DNA of 40,412 nt from CAZFGK01 sp964518635 (GTDB lineage Bacteria > Zixibacteria > MSB-5A5 > GN15 > FEB-12): positions 1 through 40,412 of the forward strand of contig CAZFGK010000023.1 of assembly GCA_964518635.1 (NCBI GenBank). The letters run 5' to 3'. The position numbers and the translations under genes were made by a program. This document shows positions 1-8,702 of the stretch, piece by piece. Within the stretch, counting starts at the first letter, position 1, and each line of letters starts with the position of its first letter. The notes beneath the pieces were generated by a model. It did not search any database. It saw only the letters and a list, made by a program, of their open reading frames with translations, and had not been told where the DNA came from.

Positions 1-796
1 CCAATTGACCACCCAAGAATAAATGTTCTGTCAGAGCGATGAGGTCAGCCATATCGACAGAGCCGTCTGCGGAGCCATTGACATTTGCGGCGTCGACGCA
101 CGCGAGTGCTACGCCGGTGCCAAAAAGATGGTCGATCAGAAGCGTTTGATCACCGATATCGACGCCATCTTCGCCATCGATGTTTCCCATGATGTTCACG
201 CAGCACGGGCGATCGGGGTCGTGGATGACAAGAGGACCGGACCACTTTGGAGTGTATCTATGCTGGGTAAAAGTTTTGGCATCGTATGATACCATCACGG
301 ATCTGGTTCCCGGACTGAACTGAAAGAGATCTATTGTAAGGGAACTCAGTCTGCTCCATTGCCTTGTTGAGAAATAGTACGAAGCAATTACCTGCCTGGC
401 TGATCGGGAATCCAGTCCAGCCGACCTGCCCCGAATGCCTCCGAAGGAAAACTGTTTGTAGCTATTACTTGTATCGCGTGAGTCGTTTCGGAAAGTAGAA
501 ATTTTGAAGTCAAATGCGTCCCTGACATATTGGCTCACAGAGACACTATCGAGCACGAACTGACTCTCAAACCAACGAAAGCTACAGCTTAATCCGGTTA
601 TTGGAAGACTGTCACTCCACACGCTCAACTCCAAAACTACTACTGCTGAACCGGCATCTGAAACAATTAGCTCAGAATTACTCAATGCAATTGAGTCCCT
701 CACGCCGACATCAAGTGTGTCCGTAATTGCCAAGACTTCTGAAGCAGAGCCTAAGAGACTAAGCGCCGCAACGAACAACAAAATTAGAGAACGCAT
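1..796 (-). CDS. Secreted dockerin-like-module protein, 3' end cut by window start
   Basis: The frame is open on the minus strand from ATG at 796 to base 1 (265 codons, no stop), so the track is truncated only at its C-terminus. GAGGAG at 803-808 lies 6 nt before the ATG. Residues 1-24 form a signal peptide (MRSLILLFVAALSLLGSASE...). Residues 25-195 are a beta-rich region of unknown function. From Cys198-Cys199 a dockerin-like module starts, with two calcium-loop-like segments (GNIDGEDGVDIGDQTLLIDH and the NVNGSADGSVDMADL segment). It is a paralogue of the 269-residue protein at 9296-10105, whose end (LAECR) predicts only about five missing codons here. Function is unknown; secretion to the periplasm or surface is inferred from the signal peptide and module. 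Confidence 0.85.
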   Translation of the reverse strand, partial: MRSLILLFVAALSLLGSASEVLAITDTLDVGVRDSIALSNSELIVSDAGSAVVVLELSVWSDSLPITGLSCSFRWFESQFVLDSVSVSQYVRDAFDFKISTFRNDSRDTSNSYKQFSFGGIRGRSAGLDSRSARQVIASYYFSTRQWSRLSSLTIDLFQFSPGTRSVMVSYDAKTFTQHRYTPKWSGPLVIHDPDRPCCVNIMGNIDGEDGVDIGDQTLLIDHLFGTGVALACVDAANVNGSADGSVDMADLIALTEHLFLGGQL

Positions 797-857
797 AGAC
801 AACTCCTCAATTTCATGAACTCTCATCATCGCGCACTTTTACTGGCATGAGAGCAAA

Positions 858-887
858 GGCTGGGTGGCGCACCCGTTTTAGGGTGCG
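858..887. repeat. Palindromic intergenic repeat, GGCTGGGTGGCGCAC type
   Basis: CGCACCC (868-874) pairs with GGGTGCG (881-887) around a GTTTTA loop. The 15 bases GGCTGGGTGGCGCAC (858-872) reappear as the exact reverse complement at 12735-12749, just before the second CCCGTCCC palindrome. This suggests parts of one compound repeat family scattered between genes. Confidence 0.6.
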
Positions 888-1034
888 AAGTCAGTGACGC
901 ACTTTTCACGTTCATGTAATTGATATTCATCGCTCGCTTCGGATTCGTTGATATATTTTTTTTGCAATTATTGCCTGAATAGTTGAAGTCGAAATCAATG
1001 TGCCTGTTCATCGATTGAAAACAGCACGAAACTC

Positions 1035-1044
1035 NNNNNNNNNN
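1035..1044. other. Assembly gap (10 N)
   Basis: Ten undefined bases in the intergenic stretch. The true length of the missing sequence is unknown, and repeats sit on both sides, which is a usual cause of such breaks. Confidence 0.99.
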
Positions 1045-1126
1045 TAAAAAACAACCACACTCATCCCTTCTGACAACCACACCACTCCCTCCCCACCCAA
1101 CCCCGGGTGCGTCACCCAACCAAGAC

Positions 1127-1147
1127 CCCGTCCCTAAAGGGAACGGG
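1127..1147. repeat. Palindromic repeat CCCGTCCC-TAAA-GGGAACGGG, copy 1
   Basis: The arms pair with a single bulged base around a TAAA loop. The same 21 bases plus the following CTACCA recur at 12750-12776. Neither copy is followed by a clear T-run, so they look like dispersed repeats more than simple terminators. Confidence 0.7.
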
Positions 1148-1186
1148 CTACCAATTTCGAATAGTGACCCATGTACCAAAGTGCGC

Positions 1187-1206
1187 GGCAGACGCCCTCG
1201 TCTGCC
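1187..1206. repeat. REP-like hairpin GGCAGACG-CCCT-CGTCTGCC, copy 1
   Basis: A perfect 8-bp stem with a CCCT loop. Identical 20-base copies lie at 9210-9229 and 9252-9271. Copies 1 and 3 also share the flanks GTGCGC before and CCTCT after, so the repeat unit is longer than the hairpin. Here it sits about 50 bases past the stop of the gene ending at 1254. Confidence 0.8.
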
Positions 1207-1253
1207 CTCTCTTAAAAGCAATGACCGCGTCCAGTGCAGAGGACTCCTAACTC

Positions 1254-2561
1254 TTACGTCTTCCGCTCTTTCTTCTTCGCGGCAGGAAACAGGACATTAT
1301 TCAGAATCAGGCGATAGCCGGGGGAATTTTTGTGAAGGCGAAGATCAGTCACCGGATCATGAATCTGATGCTGGTAATCCTCTGGATCGTGGCCAGCGAA
1401 AAATGTAAATGTCCCCCGTCCGAAATTTCCATGCAGATAACGTGTCTCATCAAAATTATCCGGCTGTGCGAGCAGGATGACATGCTTTTTCACAAATGAT
1501 TTCCGAAACGCCGTCACCTGCCCCATGAAGCCATTCACCGTCGTGGTGTGACACTGCGTGAGCATCGTCGGGACCGGATCGAGCTTGGCTGAAAATTCGA
1601 AGAGATAGAAAAAGTCATCCTTCTCTGATCCGAAGCGGACCGCTCGCTCCGGATAGGTATCAATATTCGAACGTCTATACTGATACGGGTCATAGTTTGG
1701 CGTGAAATTTTCAAAAGCGAATGTTTTCGTATAATCGAGTTTTGAGGTTGCGCTGGGATCAATCGGATCCCCATCAAATTCGGCGGGAACGATATCAACT
1801 CCTTCAGAGGCAAGTGCCATGTCGATAGTCTCCGGCGCGGAGCACATCGTGAAGAAAAATCCACCACGACGAACGAATTCGGCAATGGTCCGCGCAACAT
1901 CCCCTTTCATCTTCGAGACTTTTGAAAAGCCCAACTTGCGAGCCATCTGCTCGTTGGTCTGGACATCGACCTGATACCAGAGCTGATCTCGAAATGAAGC
2001 GTAGAACTTTCCGTACTGGCCGGTGAAATCTTCATGGTGGCAATGCAGCCAGTCATACTCTTCGAGTTTGCCACTGAGAACATCTTCGTCCCATATCTGA
2101 TCATATTTTATTTCTGCATAGGTGAGGGCAAGAGTGACCGCATCATCCCAGGGCTGCTGATTCGGCGGCTGATAGACTGCAATGCGGGGGGCTTTTTCAA
2201 GCTCAACCCGTTCCATGTTCTGCGATTCGATAGTGCGTCGAATCTCATTCACCTGATCAGAGGTCACTCGTTCGGCAAGTACGCCGGCGACAAGACATCG
2301 GTCGAGAACTACATCAGTGGCATCCAGAAGGAATGACCCACCACGATAATTCAGCAGCCATTCCCCTTTGAATCCATCCCGAAGGGTATTGAAAGTGATG
2401 CCGTAAGCTTTCAGGTGATCGGTTTGCAATTCATCCATCGGAATCAGAATGCTGATGGCGCTTGCCCTTGAGAGAGGGAGGATCGACAAAGCAAGTGTCA
2501 GGAGAATCCCAAAAAGGGAGAAGAGTCTGCGTGTGGAGGGGTGTGTCATAGGTGGTAACAT
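1254..2561 (-). CDS. Secreted protein of the family often labelled 'asparagine synthetase B' (no synthetase domains)
   Basis: The 435-residue product starts with a basic N-terminus and a signal peptide (hydrophobic residues about 14-30, likely cut after ASA). The mature start (ILIPMDELQTDHLKAYGI...) and the segments WLLNYRGGSF and HHEDFTGQYGKFYASF match, from memory, a conserved secreted family in Bacteroidetes and relatives that carries the name asparagine synthetase B. I see no N-terminal glutaminase Cys2 and no ATP-pyrophosphatase SGGxDS motif, so that name is not supported. The GGFFFTMCSAPE segment near residue 235 resembles a nucleophile elbow of a class-I amidotransferase-like fold (inference). 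It lies 45 bases downstream of rarA on the same strand and is probably co-transcribed. No good Shine-Dalgarno distinguishes the first ATG from the Met four codons later. Confidence 0.85.
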   Translation of the reverse strand: MLPPMTHPSTRRLFSLFGILLTLALSILPLSRASAISILIPMDELQTDHLKAYGITFNTLRDGFKGEWLLNYRGGSFLLDATDVVLDRCLVAGVLAERVTSDQVNEIRRTIESQNMERVELEKAPRIAVYQPPNQQPWDDAVTLALTYAEIKYDQIWDEDVLSGKLEEYDWLHCHHEDFTGQYGKFYASFRDQLWYQVDVQTNEQMARKLGFSKVSKMKGDVARTIAEFVRRGGFFFTMCSAPETIDMALASEGVDIVPAEFDGDPIDPSATSKLDYTKTFAFENFTPNYDPYQYRRSNIDTYPERAVRFGSEKDDFFYLFEFSAKLDPVPTMLTQCHTTTVNGFMGQVTAFRKSFVKKHVILLAQPDNFDETRYLHGNFGRGTFTFFAGHDPEDYQHQIHDPVTDLRLHKNSPGYRLILNNVLFPAAKKKERKT

Positions 2562-2606
2562 AGCAGTTCTACACGCGGCTGGGTACTTGGGCGGAAGATC
2601 TGCGAG

Positions 2607-3995
2607 CTATTTTTTTTGACTCGGTTTTTTCGAACCACCGAGCAATTTTTCTCGCTCGGTACGATACCAGGTGAGGTAGTTGGCGATACGGGTTTCATCC
2701 CCCGTCTCTTTTGGATCGAGATAGCGACGTTCACCGAGTGCATCGGGGAAATAGGATTGATCGGTCAGCCCATCCAGAAACTGGTGGGCATATTGGTACT
2801 CTTTCCCATAATCCAATGCCTTCATCAGAGGTGTTGGGGCATTGCGAATATGGAGCGGAACCGGAAGGGAGCCATGCGCCTGCGCATCCAGAGTTGCCTG
2901 TTTCCATGCAGTATAGACAGAATTCGATTTCGGGGCAGTCGCCAGATAGACCACCAACTGCGCGATCGCCAATTCCCCTTCGGGGGAGCCGAGCATATGA
3001 TAGCTGTCACGAGCAGCGAGACTAAGAGCGAGTGCCTGCGGATCGGCCAAGCCAATATCTTCGGACGCAAATCGAATCAGGCGACGGACGACATACATCG
3101 GGTCTTCCCCCGAACCGAGCATACGCGCCAGCCAATAGAGGGCACCATCAGGGTCGCCGCCGCGAATAGTCTTGTGAAGAGCAGAAATGAGGTTGTAATG
3201 CTCTTCCCCGGTCTTGTCGTACATGAAGCTATTTGCCGCTGCCGACTGGCTACAGATTTCAGCAGTGATCGTGGTGCCATCGGGAATACCAGCAGCGATT
3301 GCTTCGAGATGGGTCAGTAATCGGCGTGCATCTCCATCAGCACGTTGCAGGAGAAAGACAATCCCGTCCGGAGAGATGGTATAGCGATTCTCCCCTAATC
3401 CTCGATCAGTATCGGCGATAGTTCGCATCAAAAGCTGCGCGAGATCCTCATCTTGTAGTCGCTGAAGAACAAAAACACGAACACGAGACAGGAGGGCGGC
3501 GTTGACTTCAAATGAGGGATTTTCGGTCGTTGCGCCGAGAAGGGTGATTTCCCCACGTTCGACATACGGAAGGAAGGCATCCTGCTGGGCACGATTGAAA
3601 CGGTGGATTTCATCGATGAACAGATAGGTCCGTCGATGCTGTTGACGAAAATAGAGTGCCGCCTGCGCGAGGACTTCTTTGACCTCTTTGATCCCGGCAG
3701 TGACTGCAGAAAAGGGGATAAACTCCCCTTTGGTGTAACCGGCGATCAGTCGAGCGACGGTGGTCTTTCCACTCCCCGGAGGCCCCCAGAAGATCATCGA
3801 ACCGATTCGGTCCGATTCAATCAATCGACGCAAAGGTGCATTGCTCCCAAGGAGTTGGGTGTGCCCGACGATCTCATCCAGATGTCGCGGGCGCATTCGT
3901 TCGGCCAAGGGGAGATGTTTATCAACGGGAGTATCCTGTCCCGATTCGGACTTGTCATTCCGGGTTGTTGACGAACCGAACAGATCAAGACTCAT
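2607..3995 (-). CDS. rarA: Replication-associated recombination protein A (RarA/MgsA), AAA+ ATPase
   Basis: A 462-residue clamp-loader-like AAA+ ATPase that acts at stalled replication forks in the cytoplasm. Walker A is GPPGSGKT at residues 71-78; Walker B is FIDEIHRF at 126-133; the sensor-1 segment is LLGATTENPSFEVN, followed by LLSRVRVF. The C-terminal half has the MgsA tetramerisation-type sequence (SALHKTIRGGDPDGALYWLA, then FASEDIGLADPQAL). Length fits the family (about 430-460). The extra first 25 residues (SSTTRNDKSESG...) are polar and variable. A -10-like TATATT ends six bases before the ATG and no Shine-Dalgarno is visible, so the message may be leaderless. Confidence 0.96.
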   Translation of the reverse strand: MSLDLFGSSTTRNDKSESGQDTPVDKHLPLAERMRPRHLDEIVGHTQLLGSNAPLRRLIESDRIGSMIFWGPPGSGKTTVARLIAGYTKGEFIPFSAVTAGIKEVKEVLAQAALYFRQQHRRTYLFIDEIHRFNRAQQDAFLPYVERGEITLLGATTENPSFEVNAALLSRVRVFVLQRLQDEDLAQLLMRTIADTDRGLGENRYTISPDGIVFLLQRADGDARRLLTHLEAIAAGIPDGTTITAEICSQSAAANSFMYDKTGEEHYNLISALHKTIRGGDPDGALYWLARMLGSGEDPMYVVRRLIRFASEDIGLADPQALALSLAARDSYHMLGSPEGELAIAQLVVYLATAPKSNSVYTAWKQATLDAQAHGSLPVPLHIRNAPTPLMKALDYGKEYQYAHQFLDGLTDQSYFPDALGERRYLDPKETGDETRIANYLTWYRTEREKLLGGSKKPSQKK

Positions 3996-4001
3996 GAAGG
4001 G

Positions 4002-4007
4002 AATATA
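4002..4007 (-). promoter_or_regulatory. -10 box TATATT next to the rarA start
   Basis: On the minus strand TATATT is followed by CCCTTC and then the rarA ATG. The usual 6-7 base distance from -10 to transcription start would place the first base of the message at the start codon. No convincing -35 is seen 16-18 bases upstream. Confidence 0.4.
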
Positions 4008-4041
4008 CAGGGGGAGAGGGCAGGCGCCATCACTTCATTCC

Positions 4042-4070
4042 TTGTAAAAAACTGCCTTTCCGACTATATT
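4042..4070 (+). promoter_or_regulatory. Sigma-70-type promoter for the BNR/dockerin gene
   Basis: TTGTAA (4042-4047) and TATATT (4065-4070) are separated by 17 bases. Transcription would start near 4077 and give a leader of about 65 bases. The leader contains the perfect palindrome TTATTCGAATAA (4099-4110), which could be a regulator site, and GGAGG before the start. Confidence 0.55.
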
Positions 4071-4098
4071 TTTTCGGTACCCAGATTTTTGGATTTCG

Positions 4099-4110
4099 TT
4101 ATTCGAATAA
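4099..4110. promoter_or_regulatory. Perfect 12-base palindrome TTATTCGAATAA in the leader of the BNR gene
   Basis: The site lies 22 bases downstream of the predicted transcription start and 32 bases before the start codon. A twofold symmetric AT-rich site at this place is a plausible operator, but no cognate regulator is identified. Confidence 0.25.
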
Positions 4111-4141
4111 TTACTTATCGCTCCACCTATCTCGGAGGCAG

Positions 4142-7100
4142 ATGATGCGCATATTTTCTATCCTCGGACTCAGTCTGATCGTTGCCCTTTCAGCTCTGAT
4201 GATCATTCCGAATGCCCCTTTTGATCCGTCCCGACCGACTTCTGCGGAAGTCCAATTCTATCGTCACAAGAAGGACGGCAAAATCCCGAAGCGGCTTCGC
4301 CCCTATCCAAATATGTATTTCTACGAGCAGCGTGCCTATCCCTACGCGACTATTCCTGAAGGCGCGGTCGAGCGTGCTGTTTCTGAAGCAAAAGCTATGA
4401 AAGAGCGTGATCGCAGCAGCGGTAGTTTTCTGACTGCCTCGACCTGGGCAGAGGCCGGTCCAAACAATATCCCCGGACGTATCACAAGTATCGCGGTGCA
4501 TCCCTCTAATCTGAACACGATCTATGCTGCCGGAGCAGCTGGCGGGGTATTCAAATCGACCGACGGTGGGAATACTTGGTTTCCGGTGTTCGATTCGATC
4601 TCGACTTTCCCGGTCGGCGCAATCGCAATAAACCCGCAGAATGCGAATGAAATCTATGTTGGAACGGGAGAGGCCTCAGCATCTATCGATTCGTATGAAG
4701 GAACTGGCGTCTACAAGTCGACCGACGCCGGTGCGACATGGACATTTTCCGGATTACCAAATTCAAAACGAATTGGAAAGATCATCATCGATCCGCTTCG
4801 CCCGGATACGGTCTTCTGCGCTGTAATGGGAAAAATATTTGGCGGAACGTCGTCACCCGACCATGGGCTCTATCGTACCACCGATGCTGGAGCAACTTGG
4901 GTGCAGGTACTGAACCCGTCGTCACTTGCCGGATGCATCGATGTTAATTTCAACCACCTGACCGGAACGGTGATCGCCGTCATCTGGAGATGGACATCAG
5001 GTGCAGAAACCGCCATCTGGCGTTCCACCACCTCAGGTAGTGCCGGTTCATTTGTCAATATTTCTGGAACTGGCGGACTACCAGCATCAGGTACCCTTGG
5101 ACGTATTGGAGTGACCGTCGACCCGGCGTCGAATACCTGGTATGCATCCCATCTCTCCAGTAACAGCACCTTTTCAAGCGTCTATAAAAGCACCAATGAT
5201 GGAGTGACATGGACGCAGACCAATGACGCGGCCCTTGCCGGTCACACAAGCAACTTCGGCTGGTACTTCGGGCAGATTCGTACCATTCCCGGATTACCGA
5301 ATTACGTCTATGTCATGGGAGTCACTCACTGGCGATCAACCGATGGCGGCGCAAGCTGGACAAATGTCACCGGCATCACCCATGTCGATCATCATGAACT
5401 GACAATCGTGCCGGACGGAATCGGCGGACATCGCCTGTATAACGGCTGCGACGGCGGGGTGAATCTTAGCTCCGACTATGGCAACAGTTGGGTACAGACC
5501 GTCAATATGCACAACACCCAATTCTATGCCATTACCCTCGACCCAGCAGATCCTGCAAAACTGTACGGCGGAACCCAGGACAACGGAACGAACCGAACGC
5601 TGACAGGCAATCTGAATGACTGGGCATCGATTTTCGGCGGGGATGGTTTCCAGGTGATTGTTGATTACACCAACTCGAATGTCATCTATTGCGAATCGCA
5701 AAACGGGAATATCGCAAAATCTACTGATGGCGGATTCAGTTTCTCGAATGCACAGACCGGAATCAATGGGTCCGAAACTCGTGCCTGGAATACGCCACTG
5801 GTAATGCATGAAACGAATCCGCAGCTTCTCTTTACTTCGACAGATCGTATCTATCGGTCGACCAATGGTGCGCTGAATTGGTCGGTCATCAGTCCTGACC
5901 TGACTACCTCCTATATCACTGCTATCGGCTCGGCAAAGACCAACCCGAATGTGGTCTATGCCGGTTCTCGAGTCGGAGTGGTACAGGTAACGACGACTGG
6001 TGGGGGATCTTGGACTGATGTCGGTGCAACACTTCCCGATCGCTGGGTCACGCGACTGACGGTCGATCCGGATAGTGCGGGGATCTGCTACGTCACTCTC
6101 TCGGGCTACGTAGCGCAGGGGGAAGTCCTTCCGCACATCTACCGCACCACGAACTTCGGAAACAGCTGGACAAATATCACGTCGAACTTGCCGCAGGCAC
6201 CAATCAACGATGTGATCATTGATCCACACGATAATAACACTCTCTATGTCGGTACCGACATGGGAGTTTATGTCTCCACAAACGTTGGCGGCTCATGGGC
6301 TCCTCTTGGTACCAATCTGCCTATTACATGCGTACACGATCTGGTGATGCACAAAGGAACCCGCAAACTCGTCGCCGGTACACACGGTCGTTCGATGTAT
6401 TCGACTAACGTCCCCTGCCCCGACGCCGCCGATCCTGATGGAGACGGAATCGGAAATCTGTGCGATAACTGCCCGTTGGTCTTTAATCCAGATCAATCAG
6501 ATATCGACGCCGACGACATCGGTGATATATGTGACGACTGCGTTGATCCAGATCGTGACGGCTTCGGCAATACCGGATACCCGGCGACCACCTGTGCGCT
6601 TGATAATTGCCCAACTACTTATAACCCTGATCAGGCCGACGCAGACTTCGATGGCATCGGTGACAGTTGCGAGTATATCGTCTCGACGGTGTTCGACACG
6701 ATTTCCGCCGGGTGCACCAAGCAGATGGTCAGCAACAGCGGGAAAATGGGGAGTGGTGGCTCATCAGCTGTTTCGATGGATTTCCAGAGTGCCGGTGATT
6801 GCGCTTCTTACTACCTGTATGAAGGAACCGTTGCGGTATCATATGTGAACGGCTCCGACACCGTAGGTGCGACGAACATGTTCAGCCAGAATCACTATCT
6901 GGTTCCACTTGATGGAAACCCGACCGTGCCGGTTGCTGATTCAGGAACCTACGAGAAGTTCGAAAGCGGGACATTTGTCACTCGTGACAAACAGATCGCA
7001 GTCGAAAAAACTACCTGGGCTCTGAAAGCAGCTGATTCCTGCACGATCTACATCCAGTGTACAGAAATTTCATCATGGCTTGGTACTACGATCAACAATG

Positions 7101-7807
7101 TCTCGGTTGGTGAGGGTTTTGACTGGGATGTTCCGAGTGCAGGTGGCAATACTGGTCAGGAAATTCAGCCCCTGAAAACTATCTACCAGATTGGAAGCGG
7201 CACTGGCTGCCAGAACAATGGAGATCGCTACGGAGCTGTCACACACCTCGGTGTGGGTGTCAATGGAGGAGCAGTCGATACTCTCAGTGGACCATTCAGC
7301 GGACGGGTCGATTTCAACTCAACCTACCTCTATCCGGTGAGCGGCTTCGACCAGTCTGAACTCTATGACCTCATGAACACCTCCGGTTACTCGACCGGAG
7401 CCGCCGGTGGTGATCTCTTCTCGCTAATGACTTTCGTGAATGGCGCGACCATCGGTGCCGGAGACACGTTACGAATCTACAGCATGCTGATCTCTGGTCG
7501 TGACGGTGCCGACAGTCTTGATGCGACTATTGCGAAAGGACGCCAGTGGTTTAACGACCATATCCTGAACGGCTCAGGTGGCGGATGCTGTATCGGTTCA
7601 CGCGGTAATGTTGACTGTGATGGCGCGCAGAGTGTCGATATCGCTGACCTCACGGTGCTGGTCGATCATTTGTTCATCAGCTTCGCCCCACTCTGTTGCG
7701 CGCAGGAAGGGGACCTGGTGGTTGATTCGAGTATTGATATTGCTGATCTGACTTTCCTGGTCGATCACCTGTTTATCAGCTTCATCTCGCTGCCAAGCTG
7801 CTTGTAA
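4142..7807 (+). CDS. Secreted BNR/Asp-box beta-propeller protein with thrombospondin type 3 repeats and C-terminal dockerin-like module
   Basis: The product has 1221 residues, or 1220 if it starts at the second ATG (4145), which has the better spacing (6 nt) to GGAGG at 4134-4138. A signal peptide covers about residues 1-22. Residues 95-755 hold roughly eleven Asp-box repeats of the S-T-D-x-G-x-[TS]-W type (for example FKSTDGGNTW, LYRTTDAGATW, HWRSTDGGASW), as in sortilin and sialidase-type propellers. Residues 757-844 are calcium-binding thrombospondin type 3 repeats (DPDGDGIGNLCDNCP and two more). A unique domain of about 300 residues follows, then the dockerin-like module (1149-1221) that begins CCIGSRGNVD and ends SCL. 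No glycosidase catalytic residues can be assigned, so the role is probably binding or surface structure. A promoter and a downstream terminator make it monocistronic. Confidence 0.93.
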   Translation: MMRIFSILGLSLIVALSALMIIPNAPFDPSRPTSAEVQFYRHKKDGKIPKRLRPYPNMYFYEQRAYPYATIPEGAVERAVSEAKAMKERDRSSGSFLTASTWAEAGPNNIPGRITSIAVHPSNLNTIYAAGAAGGVFKSTDGGNTWFPVFDSISTFPVGAIAINPQNANEIYVGTGEASASIDSYEGTGVYKSTDAGATWTFSGLPNSKRIGKIIIDPLRPDTVFCAVMGKIFGGTSSPDHGLYRTTDAGATWVQVLNPSSLAGCIDVNFNHLTGTVIAVIWRWTSGAETAIWRSTTSGSAGSFVNISGTGGLPASGTLGRIGVTVDPASNTWYASHLSSNSTFSSVYKSTNDGVTWTQTNDAALAGHTSNFGWYFGQIRTIPGLPNYVYVMGVTHWRSTDGGASWTNVTGITHVDHHELTIVPDGIGGHRLYNGCDGGVNLSSDYGNSWVQTVNMHNTQFYAITLDPADPAKLYGGTQDNGTNRTLTGNLNDWASIFGGDGFQVIVDYTNSNVIYCESQNGNIAKSTDGGFSFSNAQTGINGSETRAWNTPLVMHETNPQLLFTSTDRIYRSTNGALNWSVISPDLTTSYITAIGSAKTNPNVVYAGSRVGVVQVTTTGGGSWTDVGATLPDRWVTRLTVDPDSAGICYVTLSGYVAQGEVLPHIYRTTNFGNSWTNITSNLPQAPINDVIIDPHDNNTLYVGTDMGVYVSTNVGGSWAPLGTNLPITCVHDLVMHKGTRKLVAGTHGRSMYSTNVPCPDAADPDGDGIGNLCDNCPLVFNPDQSDIDADDIGDICDDCVDPDRDGFGNTGYPATTCALDNCPTTYNPDQADADFDGIGDSCEYIVSTVFDTISAGCTKQMVSNSGKMGSGGSSAVSMDFQSAGDCASYYLYEGTVAVSYVNGSDTVGATNMFSQNHYLVPLDGNPTVPVADSGTYEKFESGTFVTRDKQIAVEKTTWALKAADSCTIYIQCTEISSWLGTTINNVSVGEGFDWDVPSAGGNTGQEIQPLKTIYQIGSGTGCQNNGDRYGAVTHLGVGVNGGAVDTLSGPFSGRVDFNSTYLYPVSGFDQSELYDLMNTSGYSTGAAGGDLFSLMTFVNGATIGAGDTLRIYSMLISGRDGADSLDATIAKGRQWFNDHILNGSGGGCCIGSRGNVDCDGAQSVDIADLTVLVDHLFISFAPLCCAQEGDLVVDSSIDIADLTFLVDHLFISFISLPSCL

Positions 7808-7847
7808 AAAAGATCAGCCGAATCGGACCGAAAATCGTTTTCATCCA

Positions 7848-7873
7848 CGGCCACTCAGGAATCTGAGTGGCCG
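7848..7873 (+). terminator. Rho-independent-like terminator after the BNR/dockerin gene
   Basis: CGGCCACTCAG (7848-7858) and CTGAGTGGCCG (7863-7873) form a perfect 11-bp stem with a GAAT loop, followed by TTTGCATTT. The U-tract is short and interrupted, but the stem begins 40 bases after the stop. Confidence 0.75.
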
Positions 7874-7913
7874 TTTGCATTTGAAAAGGGTCTGCCTCCC
7901 TCATCCCCCTGAC

Positions 7914-7942
7914 TTGCATTCATTTCCTATTGAGAATATACT
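7914..7942 (+). promoter_or_regulatory. Probable promoter of the outer-membrane barrel gene
   Basis: TTGCAT (7914-7919) and TATACT (7937-7942) have a 17-base spacer. The -10 matches consensus at five of six bases, the -35 at three. Start of transcription near 7949 leaves about 30 bases before the ATG at 7980. Confidence 0.45.
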
Positions 7943-7979
7943 GGAACAGCCGCGACACCATACAAACAGTGAGGGAAAA

Positions 7980-8693
7980 ATGAGATCGCTGAGACTTTAT
8001 ATCATCTTGGGATTATTCTTGTCAGCTTCAGTCGTTATAGCCGAGGAAGACACGACAAAGTCAGCAGTTGTTCGATTTAGCGAAATCAAATCGAAATCCT
8101 GGTTTCTGCAATTTAGCGTCACCAACGGAATTTTCACCTCGACAGGACTGGATGGTGGATCATTTACTATTCGCCACCATCTCTCTCCCCGTCATGCCAT
8201 TCGATTCGGAGCTTCTTTTCCATTACGAGTAGGATCGACAGAAACTACTACAATAGATGACAATCGATACGGCTTCCAGATGAATAGCTCTGAACAGGGG
8301 GACAATTCTGTGAATCTCACACTTTCTCTGCGCACGATCTGGTATCGAAAATCTGGCAAAAATTTACATCCTTACTTTGGAGTTGGACCCAGCTATCGAT
8401 TTGGATTCAGTGAGTACGAGTATCCGTCCGGCTCTACAAGCGAGTCCAGACGTGAATCCTCGTTTTCAGCTCTTAGCATAAATGGAATGCTCGGCTCTGA
8501 GATTTTTCTCATGGATGGTTTTTCCTTGTTCGGTGAGGTATCACTGGGGTTGGAGTATCGATCTCAGCGGGAAGAATACGAATCGATCTATTATAGCAGT
8601 CAAGGTTCGGACTACCATTATCAGGAACGAGAATCAGACTACTTCTCCATCATACACGAAGTAGCTCGAATGGGATTCAGTCTACAGTTGTAA
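7980..8693 (+). CDS. Small outer-membrane beta-barrel protein
   Basis: A 237-residue product. I chose the ATG at 7980 because GAGGG (7971-7975) precedes it at 4-5 bases and because a signal peptide begins there (MRSLRLYIILGLFLSASVVIA, cut before EEDT). The in-frame start at 7875 would put 35 hydrophilic residues before this signal and overlaps the upstream terminator. The mature part alternates polar and aromatic residues in short strands (FTIRHHLSPRHAIRFGASF, LHPYFGVGPSYRFGFSEYEY, SLFGEVSLGLEYRSQ) and ends with a short hydrophobic strand, typical of an 8-10-strand OmpA/OmpW-like barrel. No specific family or ligand is recognisable. It is followed after nine bases by a GNAT gene. Confidence 0.85.
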   Translation: MRSLRLYIILGLFLSASVVIAEEDTTKSAVVRFSEIKSKSWFLQFSVTNGIFTSTGLDGGSFTIRHHLSPRHAIRFGASFPLRVGSTETTTIDDNRYGFQMNSSEQGDNSVNLTLSLRTIWYRKSGKNLHPYFGVGPSYRFGFSEYEYPSGSTSESRRESSFSALSINGMLGSEIFLMDGFSLFGEVSLGLEYRSQREEYESIYYSSQGSDYHYQERESDYFSIIHEVARMGFSLQL

Positions 8694-8702
8694 TTGAAGC
8701 AG

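Larger units (their letters stand above)
797..1253. other. Non-coding stretch with palindromic repeats and an assembly gap
   Basis: About 457 bases without a supportable gene. It contains a GCACCC/GGGTGC hairpin, ten N bases, a CCCGTCCC/GGGAACGGG palindrome and a GGCAGACG/CGTCTGCC hairpin, each also present elsewhere in the window or built from such pieces. Small open frames here run through the N block and have no start signals or recognisable product. Confidence 0.8.

Noticed and set aside
826..1221. Open frame crossing the N block on the minus strand
   Set aside because: It includes the undefined bases, has no start signal and no recognisable domain; it follows from low stop density in repeats.
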